Source of the DNA: DAOTTW01 sp034437615
Lineage (GTDB): Bacteria; Chloroflexota; Anaerolineae; Aggregatilineales; Phototrophicaceae
Assembly: GCA_034437615.1 (NCBI GenBank)
Contig: DAOTTW010000197.1
Location: 1-15,270, forward strand
Length of the DNA stretch: 15,270 nucleotides
Reading direction: 5' to 3'
Made by a program: the position numbers and the translations under genes. Below are positions 6,162 to 13,030 of this stretch, piece by piece. Position 1 is the stretch's first letter. The number at the start of each line of letters is the position of its first letter. The notes under the pieces were generated by a model. It had not been told where the DNA came from. It was given only the letters and a program-made list of their open reading frames with translations, and ran no database searches.

Positions 6162-7184
6162 ATGTCACAACCATATGATGATTTCCGGCTGCGCTGTAGT
6201 GCGCGAACCAATCGCGGGCGCGTTCGCCAAAACAATGAAGATAGCATCCACCTCTGGGCTGATACACGCTACGCGCTGGCCGTCGTCGCAGACGGCATGG
6301 GCGGGGCTGTCGCTGGTGAGAAGGCCAGCCGCATTGCCATCGAAACGGTGCAGGGCGAGATGCTGACCGGTGCTTACCAAACACCCGACGCTTACCGCGA
6401 TGTCGATGAGTTGCACCTCGCGGATAAGCTGCAAGATGTCGTCCTACGGGCCAATCAGAATATCGTCGCACGCGCCCTGGCCACCCCCGAACTCAAAGGC
6501 ATGGGCACGACGCTTACAATGGCCTTTGCACGCTACACCGATGTCGTGCTGGCGCATGTCGGGGATAGCCGCGCCTACTTAATTGATGGCCATACGCAGG
6601 AAATCAGCCAGATCACAACCGATCATAGCTTCGTGCAAGCGCTGGTGGAGGCGGGGCACATCACCGCAGCAGAGGCCGACGACCATCCGATGAAAAATGT
6701 GCTTTACCGGGCGCTGGGCCAGGCCGATGAACTGGATGTCGATGTGATACCGGATGTGCTGCTCAACGATGGGGACCGCCTGGTGTTGTGCTCGGACGGG
6801 CTGACGCTGCACCTGAGCGCTGACGAAATCGCGGAGATTGCCGCCGAGCATGACGACCCCGATACCATCGTGGATCAGCTTATCGAGACAGCCAACGAGC
6901 GCGGCGGACGCGATAACATCAGTGTGATTGTTATGATCGTAGACGCTGGCAGCAGCGAAAACGCGCTTAACTTACAGACGCTTGAGCTACCCAGGATCAG
7001 CGACCAAGACCAAGACACGCTGCCAATCACACCCCTGTCGCCCCCGCCTGTATCTGCGGCGTCCTCTGGTGATGCGGGTGGCAATGGTCAGAGCAGTGGT
7101 AACGGCAACCACACAGACGACCCCTTGCAATATAAGCACAGCAGTCTGCGCGAAGGCAGCGATATTTCAGAGCCGTTTCAGTAG
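6162..7184 (+). CDS. PP2C-family (PPM) serine/threonine protein phosphatase
   Basis: 340 residues. It removes phosphate from Ser/Thr residues with two or three Mn/Mg ions. The PP2C motifs appear in order: RVRQNNEDS with D27, VVADGMGGAVAGEKAS with D44, MGTTLT, AHVGDSRAYL with D135, TTDHSFVQALVEAG, NVLYRALG, GDRLVLCSDGL with D212, and GGRDNISVIV with D251. D27, D44, D212 and D251 are the expected metal ligands, so the enzyme should be active. The catalytic domain ends near residue 262. The remaining 80 residues are Ser/Pro/Gly/Asn-rich and look disordered, with no membrane segment. GAGGG supports the start. It is divergent from the kinase-like gene and is the natural antagonist of the nearby kinase. 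Confidence 0.96.
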   Translation: MSQPYDDFRLRCSARTNRGRVRQNNEDSIHLWADTRYALAVVADGMGGAVAGEKASRIAIETVQGEMLTGAYQTPDAYRDVDELHLADKLQDVVLRANQNIVARALATPELKGMGTTLTMAFARYTDVVLAHVGDSRAYLIDGHTQEISQITTDHSFVQALVEAGHITAAEADDHPMKNVLYRALGQADELDVDVIPDVLLNDGDRLVLCSDGLTLHLSADEIAEIAAEHDDPDTIVDQLIETANERGGRDNISVIVMIVDAGSSENALNLQTLELPRISDQDQDTLPITPLSPPPVSAASSGDAGGNGQSSGNGNHTDDPLQYKHSSLREGSDISEPFQ

Positions 7185-7217
7185 ATGCTATTCGGCGCGA
7201 ATATTGTGGCGGTTCGC

Positions 7218-7263
7218 GGACGCAGCGTGCTGCACCCAGGGCGCAATGCATTGCGCCCCTACA
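7218..7263 (-). repeat. Bipartite palindromic repeat B (GTAGGGG-tagged two-hairpin element)
   Basis: Read on the minus strand from 7263, the element starts TGTAGGGGC. Hairpin 1 is a perfect 20-bp palindrome, GGGCGCAA-TGCA-TTGCGCCC (7258-7239). Hairpin 2 is GGGTGCAGC-AC-GCTGCGTCC (7237-7218), nine pairs including one G-T and one T-G. Over 46 positions, 38 match element D at 10078-10128. It lies just after the PP2C stop and upstream of the DUF4139 gene, in a 197-base gap with no convincing gene. Confidence 0.7.
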
Positions 7264-7277
7264 TAGGATGTTATAAA
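7251..7277 (+). promoter_or_regulatory. Candidate promoter of the DUF4139 gene
   Basis: TATAAA (7272-7277) is a good -10 box. The best -35, TTGCGC (7251-7256), is 15 bases upstream and lies in the right arm of repeat B. If used, the inserted repeat would have supplied part of the promoter. The spacing is short, so the -35 is doubtful. Confidence 0.35.
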
Positions 7278-7285
7278 TTCGCCAC

Positions 7286-7330
7286 AAAACAAAAAAATAG
7301 AACAAAACGGAACAAAACGGAACAAAACGC
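7286..7330 (+). repeat. Phased A-tracts with three 10-bp direct repeats
   Basis: AACAAAACGG occurs at 7301-7310 and 7311-7320, and AACAAAACGC at 7321-7330. Together with AAAA at 7286-7289 and a seven-A run at 7291-7297, A-tracts recur about every helical turn, which is expected to bend DNA. The array sits between the candidate -10 box and the Shine-Dalgarno (GAGGG, 7371-7375) of the DUF4139 gene, so it would also form an unstructured A-rich leader in the mRNA. Confidence 0.7.
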
Positions 7331-7381
7331 ATCCCCCCAACGTCATACCCAACAGCAACCAACAAACACAGAGGGATAACC

Positions 7382-8848
7382 ATGCTAAAACGACTGTTTA
7401 CGCTTAGTTTACTGCTGCTGCTGATTGCAGGCAGCGCAACCGCACAAGAGACAGACGAGAATAACCAGGGGGACGATATGCCGGCATCCGATGGCCTTGC
7501 CGTTACCGTCTACAATGAAGGGTCCGCGCTCGTGCAGGACCGCCGCACGTTTTCGCTGAATGCTGGCGAGAACCTCGTGAATTTTACCGATGTCGCCTCG
7601 CAGATTGACGCCACATCCGTCATTTTCACCTCGCTGACCGACCCCGAAGGCACCAGTGTGCTAGAGCAAAACTACGTCTATGATCTGGTGGATAGCAGCG
7701 CCCTGCTAGCGCGTTATCTGGATGAAACGATTCAGGTCACGACTGAAGATGGCACGCTCTTTGAGGGGCAGTTGCTCAGTGGGCGCAACGGTGAAATCAT
7801 CCTGCGGGACGCCAATGGCCAAATTCAGGTAATACGCCAGCAGAACGCCCGCAATATTCAGTTTCCAGATCTACCAGAGGGCCTAATCACGCGCCCGACG
7901 CTGCGCTGGCTGCTGAACAGCGCCGCAAGTGGCGAACAGCAGGTCGAACTGACGTACTTAACGCAGGGCATTAGCTGGACAGCCGATTACAACGTGCTGC
8001 TGACAACCGATAACAATGCGCTAGACCTCAATGGCTGGGTGACGCTGGATAACCGCAGTGGCACCGCCTACGAAAACGCCTTGCTGAAGCTGGTCGCGGG
8101 GGATGTGAACCGCCTGCCACAAGATGAGCTAATGGCGCAGTCTGTCCCAGAGGTCGCATTTGCACGCACCTCTGCCGATCAAGCTGTGCAACAGCGTGAG
8201 TTCTTCGAGTATCAGCTTTACGAGGTCAGCCGTCCGGTGACAGTCGGCAACAACGAAACCAAGCAGGTCGAATTCGTGACGGGCGCTGGCGTGCCTGCGA
8301 ATACCTTCTTCGTCTACAATGCCAGCCCGCGCTTCAACGGCTACGGCGGCCCCATTCTGAATCAGGGCTACGGGCAGACGGGCATCACCGACGTGCAGAA
8401 CTTCCTTGAGTTCAGCACAGGTGAGGAAAACGGCCTCGGTGCCGACCTGCCTGCGGGGCGTGTGCGCGTGTATCAGGAGGACGTGGACGGGGCCGCGCTG
8501 CTGATCGGTGAAAATCGCATCGACCACACACCAGAGGGTGAGGACGTGCAGCTATTCCTCGGCAACGCCTTCGATCTGGTTGGTGAGCGCACCCAGACGA
8601 GCTATCGCCAGCTATCGAGCCGCGTGATACAGGAAAGCTATGAAATCCGCCTGCGCAACCGCAAGGACAACGAGACCGTTGAAATCCGCGTGCCGGAACG
8701 CCTGACGCGCTGGAGCAACTGGGAAATCCTGCAAGTATCGGATGATTTCACACAAACAGATTCCTTCGGCATTGAGTTCCGCGTGGATGTTGCGCCGGGC
8801 CAGGAACGCATCATCACCTACACCGTGCAATACACCTTCCCGCAGTAG
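7382..8848 (+). CDS. Secreted DUF4139 domain-containing protein
   Basis: 488 residues. The N-terminus MLKRLFTLSLLLLLIAGSAT is a classical signal peptide with predicted cleavage after A21 (ATA-Q). A beta-rich N-terminal region with VTVYNEGSALVQDRRTFSLN and FPDLPEGLI resembles the part that precedes DUF4139 in related proteins. The DUF4139 region runs from about 170 to the C-terminus: LRWLLNSA, LTYLTQGISWTADYNVLL, LNGWVTLDNRSGTAYENALL followed by KLVAGDVNR, later YEIRLRNRKDNETVEIRVPE, and a final PGQERIITYTVQYTF. The biochemical role of the family is unknown. Export suggests an envelope location; there is no anchor other than the cleaved signal. GAGGG six bases before the ATG is a strong ribosome-binding site. 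A hairpin repeat follows the stop; it is not clearly operonic with its neighbours. Confidence 0.85.
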   Translation: MLKRLFTLSLLLLLIAGSATAQETDENNQGDDMPASDGLAVTVYNEGSALVQDRRTFSLNAGENLVNFTDVASQIDATSVIFTSLTDPEGTSVLEQNYVYDLVDSSALLARYLDETIQVTTEDGTLFEGQLLSGRNGEIILRDANGQIQVIRQQNARNIQFPDLPEGLITRPTLRWLLNSAASGEQQVELTYLTQGISWTADYNVLLTTDNNALDLNGWVTLDNRSGTAYENALLKLVAGDVNRLPQDELMAQSVPEVAFARTSADQAVQQREFFEYQLYEVSRPVTVGNNETKQVEFVTGAGVPANTFFVYNASPRFNGYGGPILNQGYGQTGITDVQNFLEFSTGEENGLGADLPAGRVRVYQEDVDGAALLIGENRIDHTPEGEDVQLFLGNAFDLVGERTQTSYRQLSSRVIQESYEIRLRNRKDNETVEIRVPERLTRWSNWEILQVSDDFTQTDSFGIEFRVDVAPGQERIITYTVQYTFPQ

Positions 8849-8870
8849 TCTTTTTGTCCTCTAGCTGAGT

Positions 8871-8922
8871 GCCGTCCCCACAGGGCGGCGTCCGTAGGGA
8901 CATCATTTCAGCAGATGTCCCT
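8871..8922. repeat. Palindromic repeat cluster C (GTAGGGAC-tagged)
   Basis: Two adjacent hairpins lie between the converging DUF4139 and SH3b genes. GCCG(T)CCC (8871-8878) pairs with GGGCGGC (8883-8889) with one bulge. The tag CCGTAGGGAC leads into a perfect 9-bp stem, AGGGACATC (8896-8904) and GATGTCCCT (8914-8922), with a 9-base loop. The tag matches that of the other repeat copies. No T-run follows in either direction, yet the location between two convergent genes would suit bidirectional transcript 3' ends. Confidence 0.55.
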
Positions 8923-8983
8923 GGCCTCATGGTTCCTGGCCTGTGATGCGTTACGATCAGTGCATCTTTGCGCTTGCTCCGTG

Positions 8984-10042
8984 TTATTCTGGCGGGAATC
9001 CTCTTGCTTGCAGCGTGTTCGGGTTGATCCAGTAGCCCGCAAACGGCGACCCTTCGGCCATCCAGCCCGTGACCGGGCGACCAGCGCGTACCGTCACCTG
9101 CCACCAGTTCAGGTTGCCGCTGCATACCGGCCCCCCTTCGATAATCAGGGGCACGTTGTTCACCAGCGTAAACAGCAAGGCGGCGTCACGGTCCGGCGCA
9201 GCGCGTAACGACTTGGGCTGATTGTCCTCATAATCGACGTAAGCGGTCGAGCCTATCGCCAACTCAAGCGGGTCACCGCAGAGCGTGCCGTCTGCTGCCG
9301 ATGGTAAATCCTGTGGCACGATCAGATCGTTAAAATTGCCCTGTTCGGCCATCCAGCCCTCATACACGACATCCAGCACCGTCACACGCACCAGCCACCA
9401 CAGCACGCCCGCCACGCATTCCGCACCACCGATAATCTGCACGGGGTTGCCGAACTGCGCGACGGTGCGCGTCAGGCTTTGCGGGTTGGGTGCTTCGCGC
9501 ACGCGGGCATTGAATTGCAGATCAACCGTATCACCCACTGCAAAATCATAACGGGATTGGCAGGGGGCGGCCAGATCACCGACGCCGGGCGCGAAGATAA
9601 AGTAACCGCCCTGGTCTGGTCGGCCTTCTGCCACCCAGCCGGGGTTGCCTGTGCCGGTGATGCGCCACCAATTAAAGCCACCAGAGCACACCGGGCCTTC
9701 CTGTATCGTCACCGGGACGGCGAGCGGGTTCGGGATGACTTCGCCACGCTCGTTGCGGTTCTCATAGATCGTATTCCACACCAGCGCACCAGATTGTGAA
9801 GGCTGGTTGCGGATGTTTACGCCAGGTTCGATAAATGCGTCCTGTCCAGGCTCAAACCCTAGCGGGATGAAGCATTCGTTTTCACCGATCAGGGTGCTGG
9901 TCGGTGTCAGTTCAAACAGCGGCACGCCGGGCGTGTATGGGATTGGCCCCTGCGCAGTGGTCGGCCATGAGATGAACATGGCGACAATAGGCAACGCCGA
10001 TAATAAGGCCGTGATGATGACAATGGGTTTTCTGGAATGCAT
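8984..10042 (-). CDS. Secreted protein with three cysteine-bracketed SH3b-like modules
   Basis: 352 residues. An N-terminal hydrophobic segment (about 6-26, IVIITALLSALPIVAMFISW) is a signal peptide or anchor, followed by a Pro/Thr-rich stretch. Three tandem modules follow, each ending in a motif of G-x-x-C, WW, then GW-(V/M)-AE: GPVCSGGFNWW/GWVAEG, GAECVAGVLWW/GWMAEQG and GPVCSGNLNWW/GWMAEGS. Each module starts with a cysteine, giving exactly six cysteines at 57, 119, 161, 209, 255 and 307, two per module, which suggests one disulfide in each. Bacterial SH3b domains usually bind peptidoglycan or other wall material. A LRxxP-type segment is recognisable only in module 3 (LRAAP) and weakly in module 2. 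No catalytic domain is present. No clear Shine-Dalgarno precedes the ATG. A single module of the same type occurs in the lipoprotein at 13031-13633. Confidence 0.85.
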   Translation of the reverse strand: MHSRKPIVIITALLSALPIVAMFISWPTTAQGPIPYTPGVPLFELTPTSTLIGENECFIPLGFEPGQDAFIEPGVNIRNQPSQSGALVWNTIYENRNERGEVIPNPLAVPVTIQEGPVCSGGFNWWRITGTGNPGWVAEGRPDQGGYFIFAPGVGDLAAPCQSRYDFAVGDTVDLQFNARVREAPNPQSLTRTVAQFGNPVQIIGGAECVAGVLWWLVRVTVLDVVYEGWMAEQGNFNDLIVPQDLPSAADGTLCGDPLELAIGSTAYVDYEDNQPKSLRAAPDRDAALLFTLVNNVPLIIEGGPVCSGNLNWWQVTVRAGRPVTGWMAEGSPFAGYWINPNTLQARGFPPE

Positions 10043-10077
10043 GGCATCTGCTTTCGCATCTTGAAGGCATCATTCTT

Positions 10078-10128
10078 TGCAGGGGCGCAATGAATTGCGC
10101 CCTGGGCTTAGCACGCTAAGCCCCTACA
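10078..10128 (+). repeat. Bipartite palindromic repeat D (GTAGGGG-type two-hairpin element with inverted ends)
   Basis: The element begins TGCAGGGGC (10078-10086) and ends GCCCCTACA (10120-10128), so the ends are inverted repeats with one mismatch. Inside are hairpin 1, GGGCGCAA-TGAA-TTGCGCCC (10083-10102), and hairpin 2, GGGCTTAGC-AC-GCTAAGCCC (10104-10123, nine perfect pairs). It matches repeat B (7263-7218, minus strand) at 38 of 46 positions. It lies in the 235-base gap between the divergent SH3b and GT4 genes, where I see no other gene and no convincing promoter. Confidence 0.7.
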
Positions 10129-10277
10129 TCAAATTCTATGGTTTCGTTTTCGCATGACCACTGAAATGCTGACGCGCTATTTGCCCCATTGTAGCGTGTT
10201 TTCTGTACTCGTGCTCATGCTTTTGTGCGAGAATGTACAGCCGATTTTGCTATGCGTAAGCACCCGAAAGGCGATTT

Positions 10278-11411
10278 ATGCACGTTGCGCTGAATGGATG
10301 GTTCTGGGATCAGGTTCATGTGGGTAGCGGGCAGTATATCCGGCGTTTGCTGCACGGGTTGCGCAAAATAGACGCCGAGCTGACGCTAACGCTGGTCGTG
10401 CCAGCACATAACCCACAGCCCGACGACCTCCCCGCCGATGTGAACGTCATCAGCACCGGGCAAGCCGCACAAACCGGGCGCTTCGGCAAAGTCTGGTTTG
10501 AGCAGCGCACGTTTCCGCAAGCGGTGAAGCGTGCCGGGGCCGATTTAGCGCATGTGCCGTACTGGGGCGCGCCGCTGGCGTCACCTGTGCCGCTGGTTTG
10601 CTCCGTGCTGGATGTCATCCCGTTGATGTACCCGGAGTATGCAATGGGCGCTGCGAATCGGCTGTATGTGTCGTTGGTCAGCACGTCCGCACGCGGCGCG
10701 GATCATGTCATTACCATCAGCGAAGCAGCCAAAATCGACATTGAAGAATGGCTCGGCATCCCACCGCAGCGCATCACCGCCACGTATCTCGCGCCGGATG
10801 ACAGGTATCACCCCAAGATCGGCGCGGAAAACGATGAAGCCGTGCGCGAAAAGTACGATTTGCCCGATGAATTTGTGCTTTACCTGGGCAGCTATGACCG
10901 CCGCAAGCGCGTGCATGACCTGCTGTTGGCCTATACGTATGTCAGCAAGGGCGAAGCTGCATCTATGCCGCTGGTGCTGGCGGGCCGTGAGCCGCACTGG
11001 TCGCAGCCGCTGTTCCCGAATTTGCGCGCTTACGTGGCCGAACTGGGACTGGACGATTTTGTGCAGTGGCTTGGCTATGTGGATGAAGCCGACAAACCCG
11101 CCCTGTATCGGCTGGCTAATATCGTCGTGTATCCCAGTGAATATGAGGGCTTCGGGCTGCAACCATTAGAGGCGATGGCCAGTGGCACGCCTGTCGTCAC
11201 ATCGGATGCGGTTGTGTTTGATGAAGTGCTGGAAGATGGCGCGTATCTGGTCGAAAACCCGCGTGATATGGCGGCTGCGATTATCGCGCTGACCATCCAG
11301 AAGCCATTCCGCAATCAGATGATTAATCAGGGCATCGCACAGGCCACGAAATACAGTTGGCGCAGGACCGCGCAGGAGACGCTGGCCGTGTACCGTTCGC
11401 TGCTTTCGTGA
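10278..11411 (+). CDS. GT4-family (GT-B fold) glycosyltransferase
   Basis: 377 residues. It transfers a sugar from a nucleotide donor to a lipid-linked or polysaccharide acceptor at the cytoplasmic face of the membrane; substrate unknown. The N-terminal Rossmann half starts MHVALNGWFW and includes the glycine-rich GSGQYIRRLL loop and DVIPLMYPEY. The C-terminal donor-binding half has FVLYLGSYDRRKRVHDLLLA, PLVLAGREP and the GT4 signature EYEGFGLQPLEAMASGTPVV, in which E290 and E298 form the E-x7-E motif. No membrane helix or signal is present; the domain is complete and of normal length. GAAAGG (10266-10271), six bases before the ATG, is a good ribosome-binding site. The GT2 gene follows 40 bases later on the same strand, so the two probably serve the same glycan pathway. 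Confidence 0.92.
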   Translation: MHVALNGWFWDQVHVGSGQYIRRLLHGLRKIDAELTLTLVVPAHNPQPDDLPADVNVISTGQAAQTGRFGKVWFEQRTFPQAVKRAGADLAHVPYWGAPLASPVPLVCSVLDVIPLMYPEYAMGAANRLYVSLVSTSARGADHVITISEAAKIDIEEWLGIPPQRITATYLAPDDRYHPKIGAENDEAVREKYDLPDEFVLYLGSYDRRKRVHDLLLAYTYVSKGEAASMPLVLAGREPHWSQPLFPNLRAYVAELGLDDFVQWLGYVDEADKPALYRLANIVVYPSEYEGFGLQPLEAMASGTPVVTSDAVVFDEVLEDGAYLVENPRDMAAAIIALTIQKPFRNQMINQGIAQATKYSWRRTAQETLAVYRSLLS

Positions 11412-11414
11412 CCA

Positions 11415-11443
11415 TTGCCAGCCCATATCAGAAAGGCTACAAT
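11415..11443 (+). promoter_or_regulatory. Sigma-70-type promoter of the GT2 gene predicting a leaderless mRNA
   Basis: TTGCCA (11415-11420) and TACAAT (11438-11443) are exactly 17 bases apart in the gap after the GT4 stop. Transcription should start at about 11449-11451, directly before the ATG at 11452. Read-through from the GT4 gene is also possible, in which case GAAAGG at 11431-11436 would be a distant Shine-Dalgarno, 15 bases from the start. Confidence 0.55.
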
Positions 11444-11451
11444 GCGCCGCC

Positions 11452-12996
11452 ATGATTGCGCTATGGACAGGTCTTTACGTCATCTGCGCCGGGTTGCTGG
11501 CGTTATATACTGCGGGGCAGGGCGTGTTGCTGCTGCAATACCTGCGGCAGCGTGTCAGGCATGACATTGTAGGGACGACGCTTGCGCCGTCCGAGAACAC
11601 ACAAACAGCCTACACCGATTCTCATAGCCTGATTGAACCTGATTGGCCGCACGTCACCGTGCAGTTGCCCCTGTACAACGAGCAATACGTCGCCGCACGC
11701 CTGCTGGATGCGGTCGCCGCGCTGGATTACCCCGCCGATAAGCTGCACATTCAAATCCTGGATGATTCTAACGATGCCACCAGCCGCATTATCGCCGCAA
11801 AGGTCGCGCAGTATAAGGCGCGGGGCGTGCAGATGCAGCACATGCGGCGCATACAGCGTACAGGCTACAAGGCTGGCGCGTTGCAAGCAGGCTTGCAGCG
11901 CACAGACAGCCCATTTGTCGCTATCTTCGATGCGGATTTTATACCACCGCCGGATTTTCTGCGCCGGACGTTGCCCTATTTCCTGCAAAACCCGCAGCTA
12001 GGGCTGCTGCAAGCGCGTTGGGGCCACCTGAACCCTGCTGAAAACTGGCTGACGCGGGCGCAACGCCTGAGCATCGACGCGCATTTCGTCGTGGAGCAAA
12101 CTGCACGTCATGCAAGCGGCTGGCTGACGCCCTTTAACGGCTCTGCGGGGGTGTGGCGCGTGGCCAGTATCCAGGATGCAGGCGGTTGGCTTAGCCGCAC
12201 ACTGACGGAGGATTTTGACCTCAGCTATCGGGCGCAGTTGCGCGGCTGGCAGGCGCTCTATTTGCCGCATGTGGTCGTTCCTGCGGAATTGCCGACGCAG
12301 ATGAGCGCCTATCGTCAGCAGCAGGCGCGCTGGGCGGTGGGCAGCACACAATGCCTTGTGCACCTGCTGCCGGGCGTGTGGCGGCGCGCTGCACGCATGA
12401 CGCCCATGAGCCGCTTCATGGCCTCATTGCATCTGGCGCAATATCTACCGCAACCGCTGATCCTGCTGCTATTGTTGCTGACGCCTTTGCTGGCGGCTTC
12501 TGGCGCGTTGGCGGATTTGCCATTAGCGCCGTTGGGGATTTTCGGCTTGGTGCCGCCGTTGCTGCTGGCTGTGGGTCAGATGGGCGCGTATCGGGGCGGC
12601 TGGCGGCATCTGCTGGCGTTCCCGCTGCTGGTACTGCTGGCTACTGGGCGCACATGGAGCAACACACGGGCGATCTTGCTAGCGTTACGCGGCGGCGAAC
12701 GCGCCTTCCTGCGCACACCCAAGCACGCGGCCACACGTGGCCAGTCCGCCTATACTTTGCCCCCGGCACCGCTGCTAGCCGAGCTTAGCCTGGCGCTGTA
12801 TGGGCTGTTTGCGGCCTGGGTCTGCTGGCTGATGCAGCCTGCTCTCGTGCCGTATATGCTGCTGTATGCCGCGTCCTATGCCGGGGTCGCCGCTTGGGAA
12901 TGGTCGGAGCGTGCGCGGTTGGATCATCACGCAGTCGGTGTCGTCCCTGATGCACAATCTGATCGGGTTTTGCGCTACAATAGGCAGAAGAAGTAA
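11452..12996 (+). CDS. Membrane GT2-family processive-type glycosyltransferase
   Basis: 514 residues. An N-terminal membrane helix (about 3-27) is followed by a cytoplasmic GT-A domain with all motifs of the cellulose synthase/CslA-like class: VTVQLPLYNE, LDDSND (D104, D105), DAD at 160-162, TED at 252-254, and QQARW at 290-294. The last set is the Q(Q/R)xRW motif that holds the growing polymer. At least four hydrophobic segments follow (from about 325), probably forming the translocation channel. The protein should make a beta-linked polysaccharide and export it; donor and product cannot be read from the sequence, and CslA-type mannan synthases are the closest motif match. No PilZ domain is present, so c-di-GMP control through PilZ is not evident. 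A GTAGGG-type repeat lies within the coding sequence at codons 40-47. It lies 40 bases after the GT4 gene. Confidence 0.92.
   Translation: MIALWTGLYVICAGLLALYTAGQGVLLLQYLRQRVRHDIVGTTLAPSENTQTAYTDSHSLIEPDWPHVTVQLPLYNEQYVAARLLDAVAALDYPADKLHIQILDDSNDATSRIIAAKVAQYKARGVQMQHMRRIQRTGYKAGALQAGLQRTDSPFVAIFDADFIPPPDFLRRTLPYFLQNPQLGLLQARWGHLNPAENWLTRAQRLSIDAHFVVEQTARHASGWLTPFNGSAGVWRVASIQDAGGWLSRTLTEDFDLSYRAQLRGWQALYLPHVVVPAELPTQMSAYRQQQARWAVGSTQCLVHLLPGVWRRAARMTPMSRFMASLHLAQYLPQPLILLLLLLTPLLAASGALADLPLAPLGIFGLVPPLLLAVGQMGAYRGGWRHLLAFPLLVLLATGRTWSNTRAILLALRGGERAFLRTPKHAATRGQSAYTLPPAPLLAELSLALYGLFAAWVCWLMQPALVPYMLLYAASYAGVAAWEWSERARLDHHAVGVVPDAQSDRVLRYNRQKK
11569..11592 (+). repeat. Palindromic repeat E inside the GT2 coding sequence
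   Basis: GTAGGGACGACGC (11569-11581) and GCGCCGTCC (11584-11592) form a hairpin of eight pairs with one A-C mismatch. It carries the same GTAGGGAC tag as repeats A and C. It is read in frame as VGTTLAPSE, in the linker between the first membrane helix and the GT-A domain, where an insertion would be tolerated. Confidence 0.5.
12976..12981 (+). promoter_or_regulatory. Possible -10 box of the SH3b lipoprotein gene
   Basis: TACAAT lies inside the end of the GT2 gene, 50 bases before the ATG at 13031, at a position suiting a start near 12988. I find no -35 hexamer at proper spacing, so this rests only on the hexamer matching other -10 boxes of the window. Confidence 0.25.
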
Positions 12997-13030
12997 CAAA
13001 TTGTGGCCACCCGAAACGATAACCACCACC

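Noticed and set aside
7301..7330. CRISPR-like direct repeats
   Set aside because: The units are 10 bp and directly abutting with no spacers; no cas genes are present.
7185..7379. 64-residue plus-strand frame between PP2C and the DUF4139 gene
   Set aside because: It starts directly after the PP2C stop without a ribosome-binding site and is made of the palindromic repeat and A-tract array; composition is not protein-like.
10581..11162. 193-residue minus-strand frame opposite the GT4 gene
   Set aside because: Antisense shadow of a well-supported glycosyltransferase, with no motif and no start signal.
1085..12985. Shared string TACAATAGG at 1085 and 12976 as a repeat
   Set aside because: Only nine bases match and both are better explained as -10 boxes; flanks differ.
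12866..13030. N-terminal extension of the SH3b lipoprotein frame into the GT2 gene
   Set aside because: It would bury the lipoprotein signal peptide 55 residues inside the protein; the ATG at 13031 gives a proper signal sequence and lipobox.
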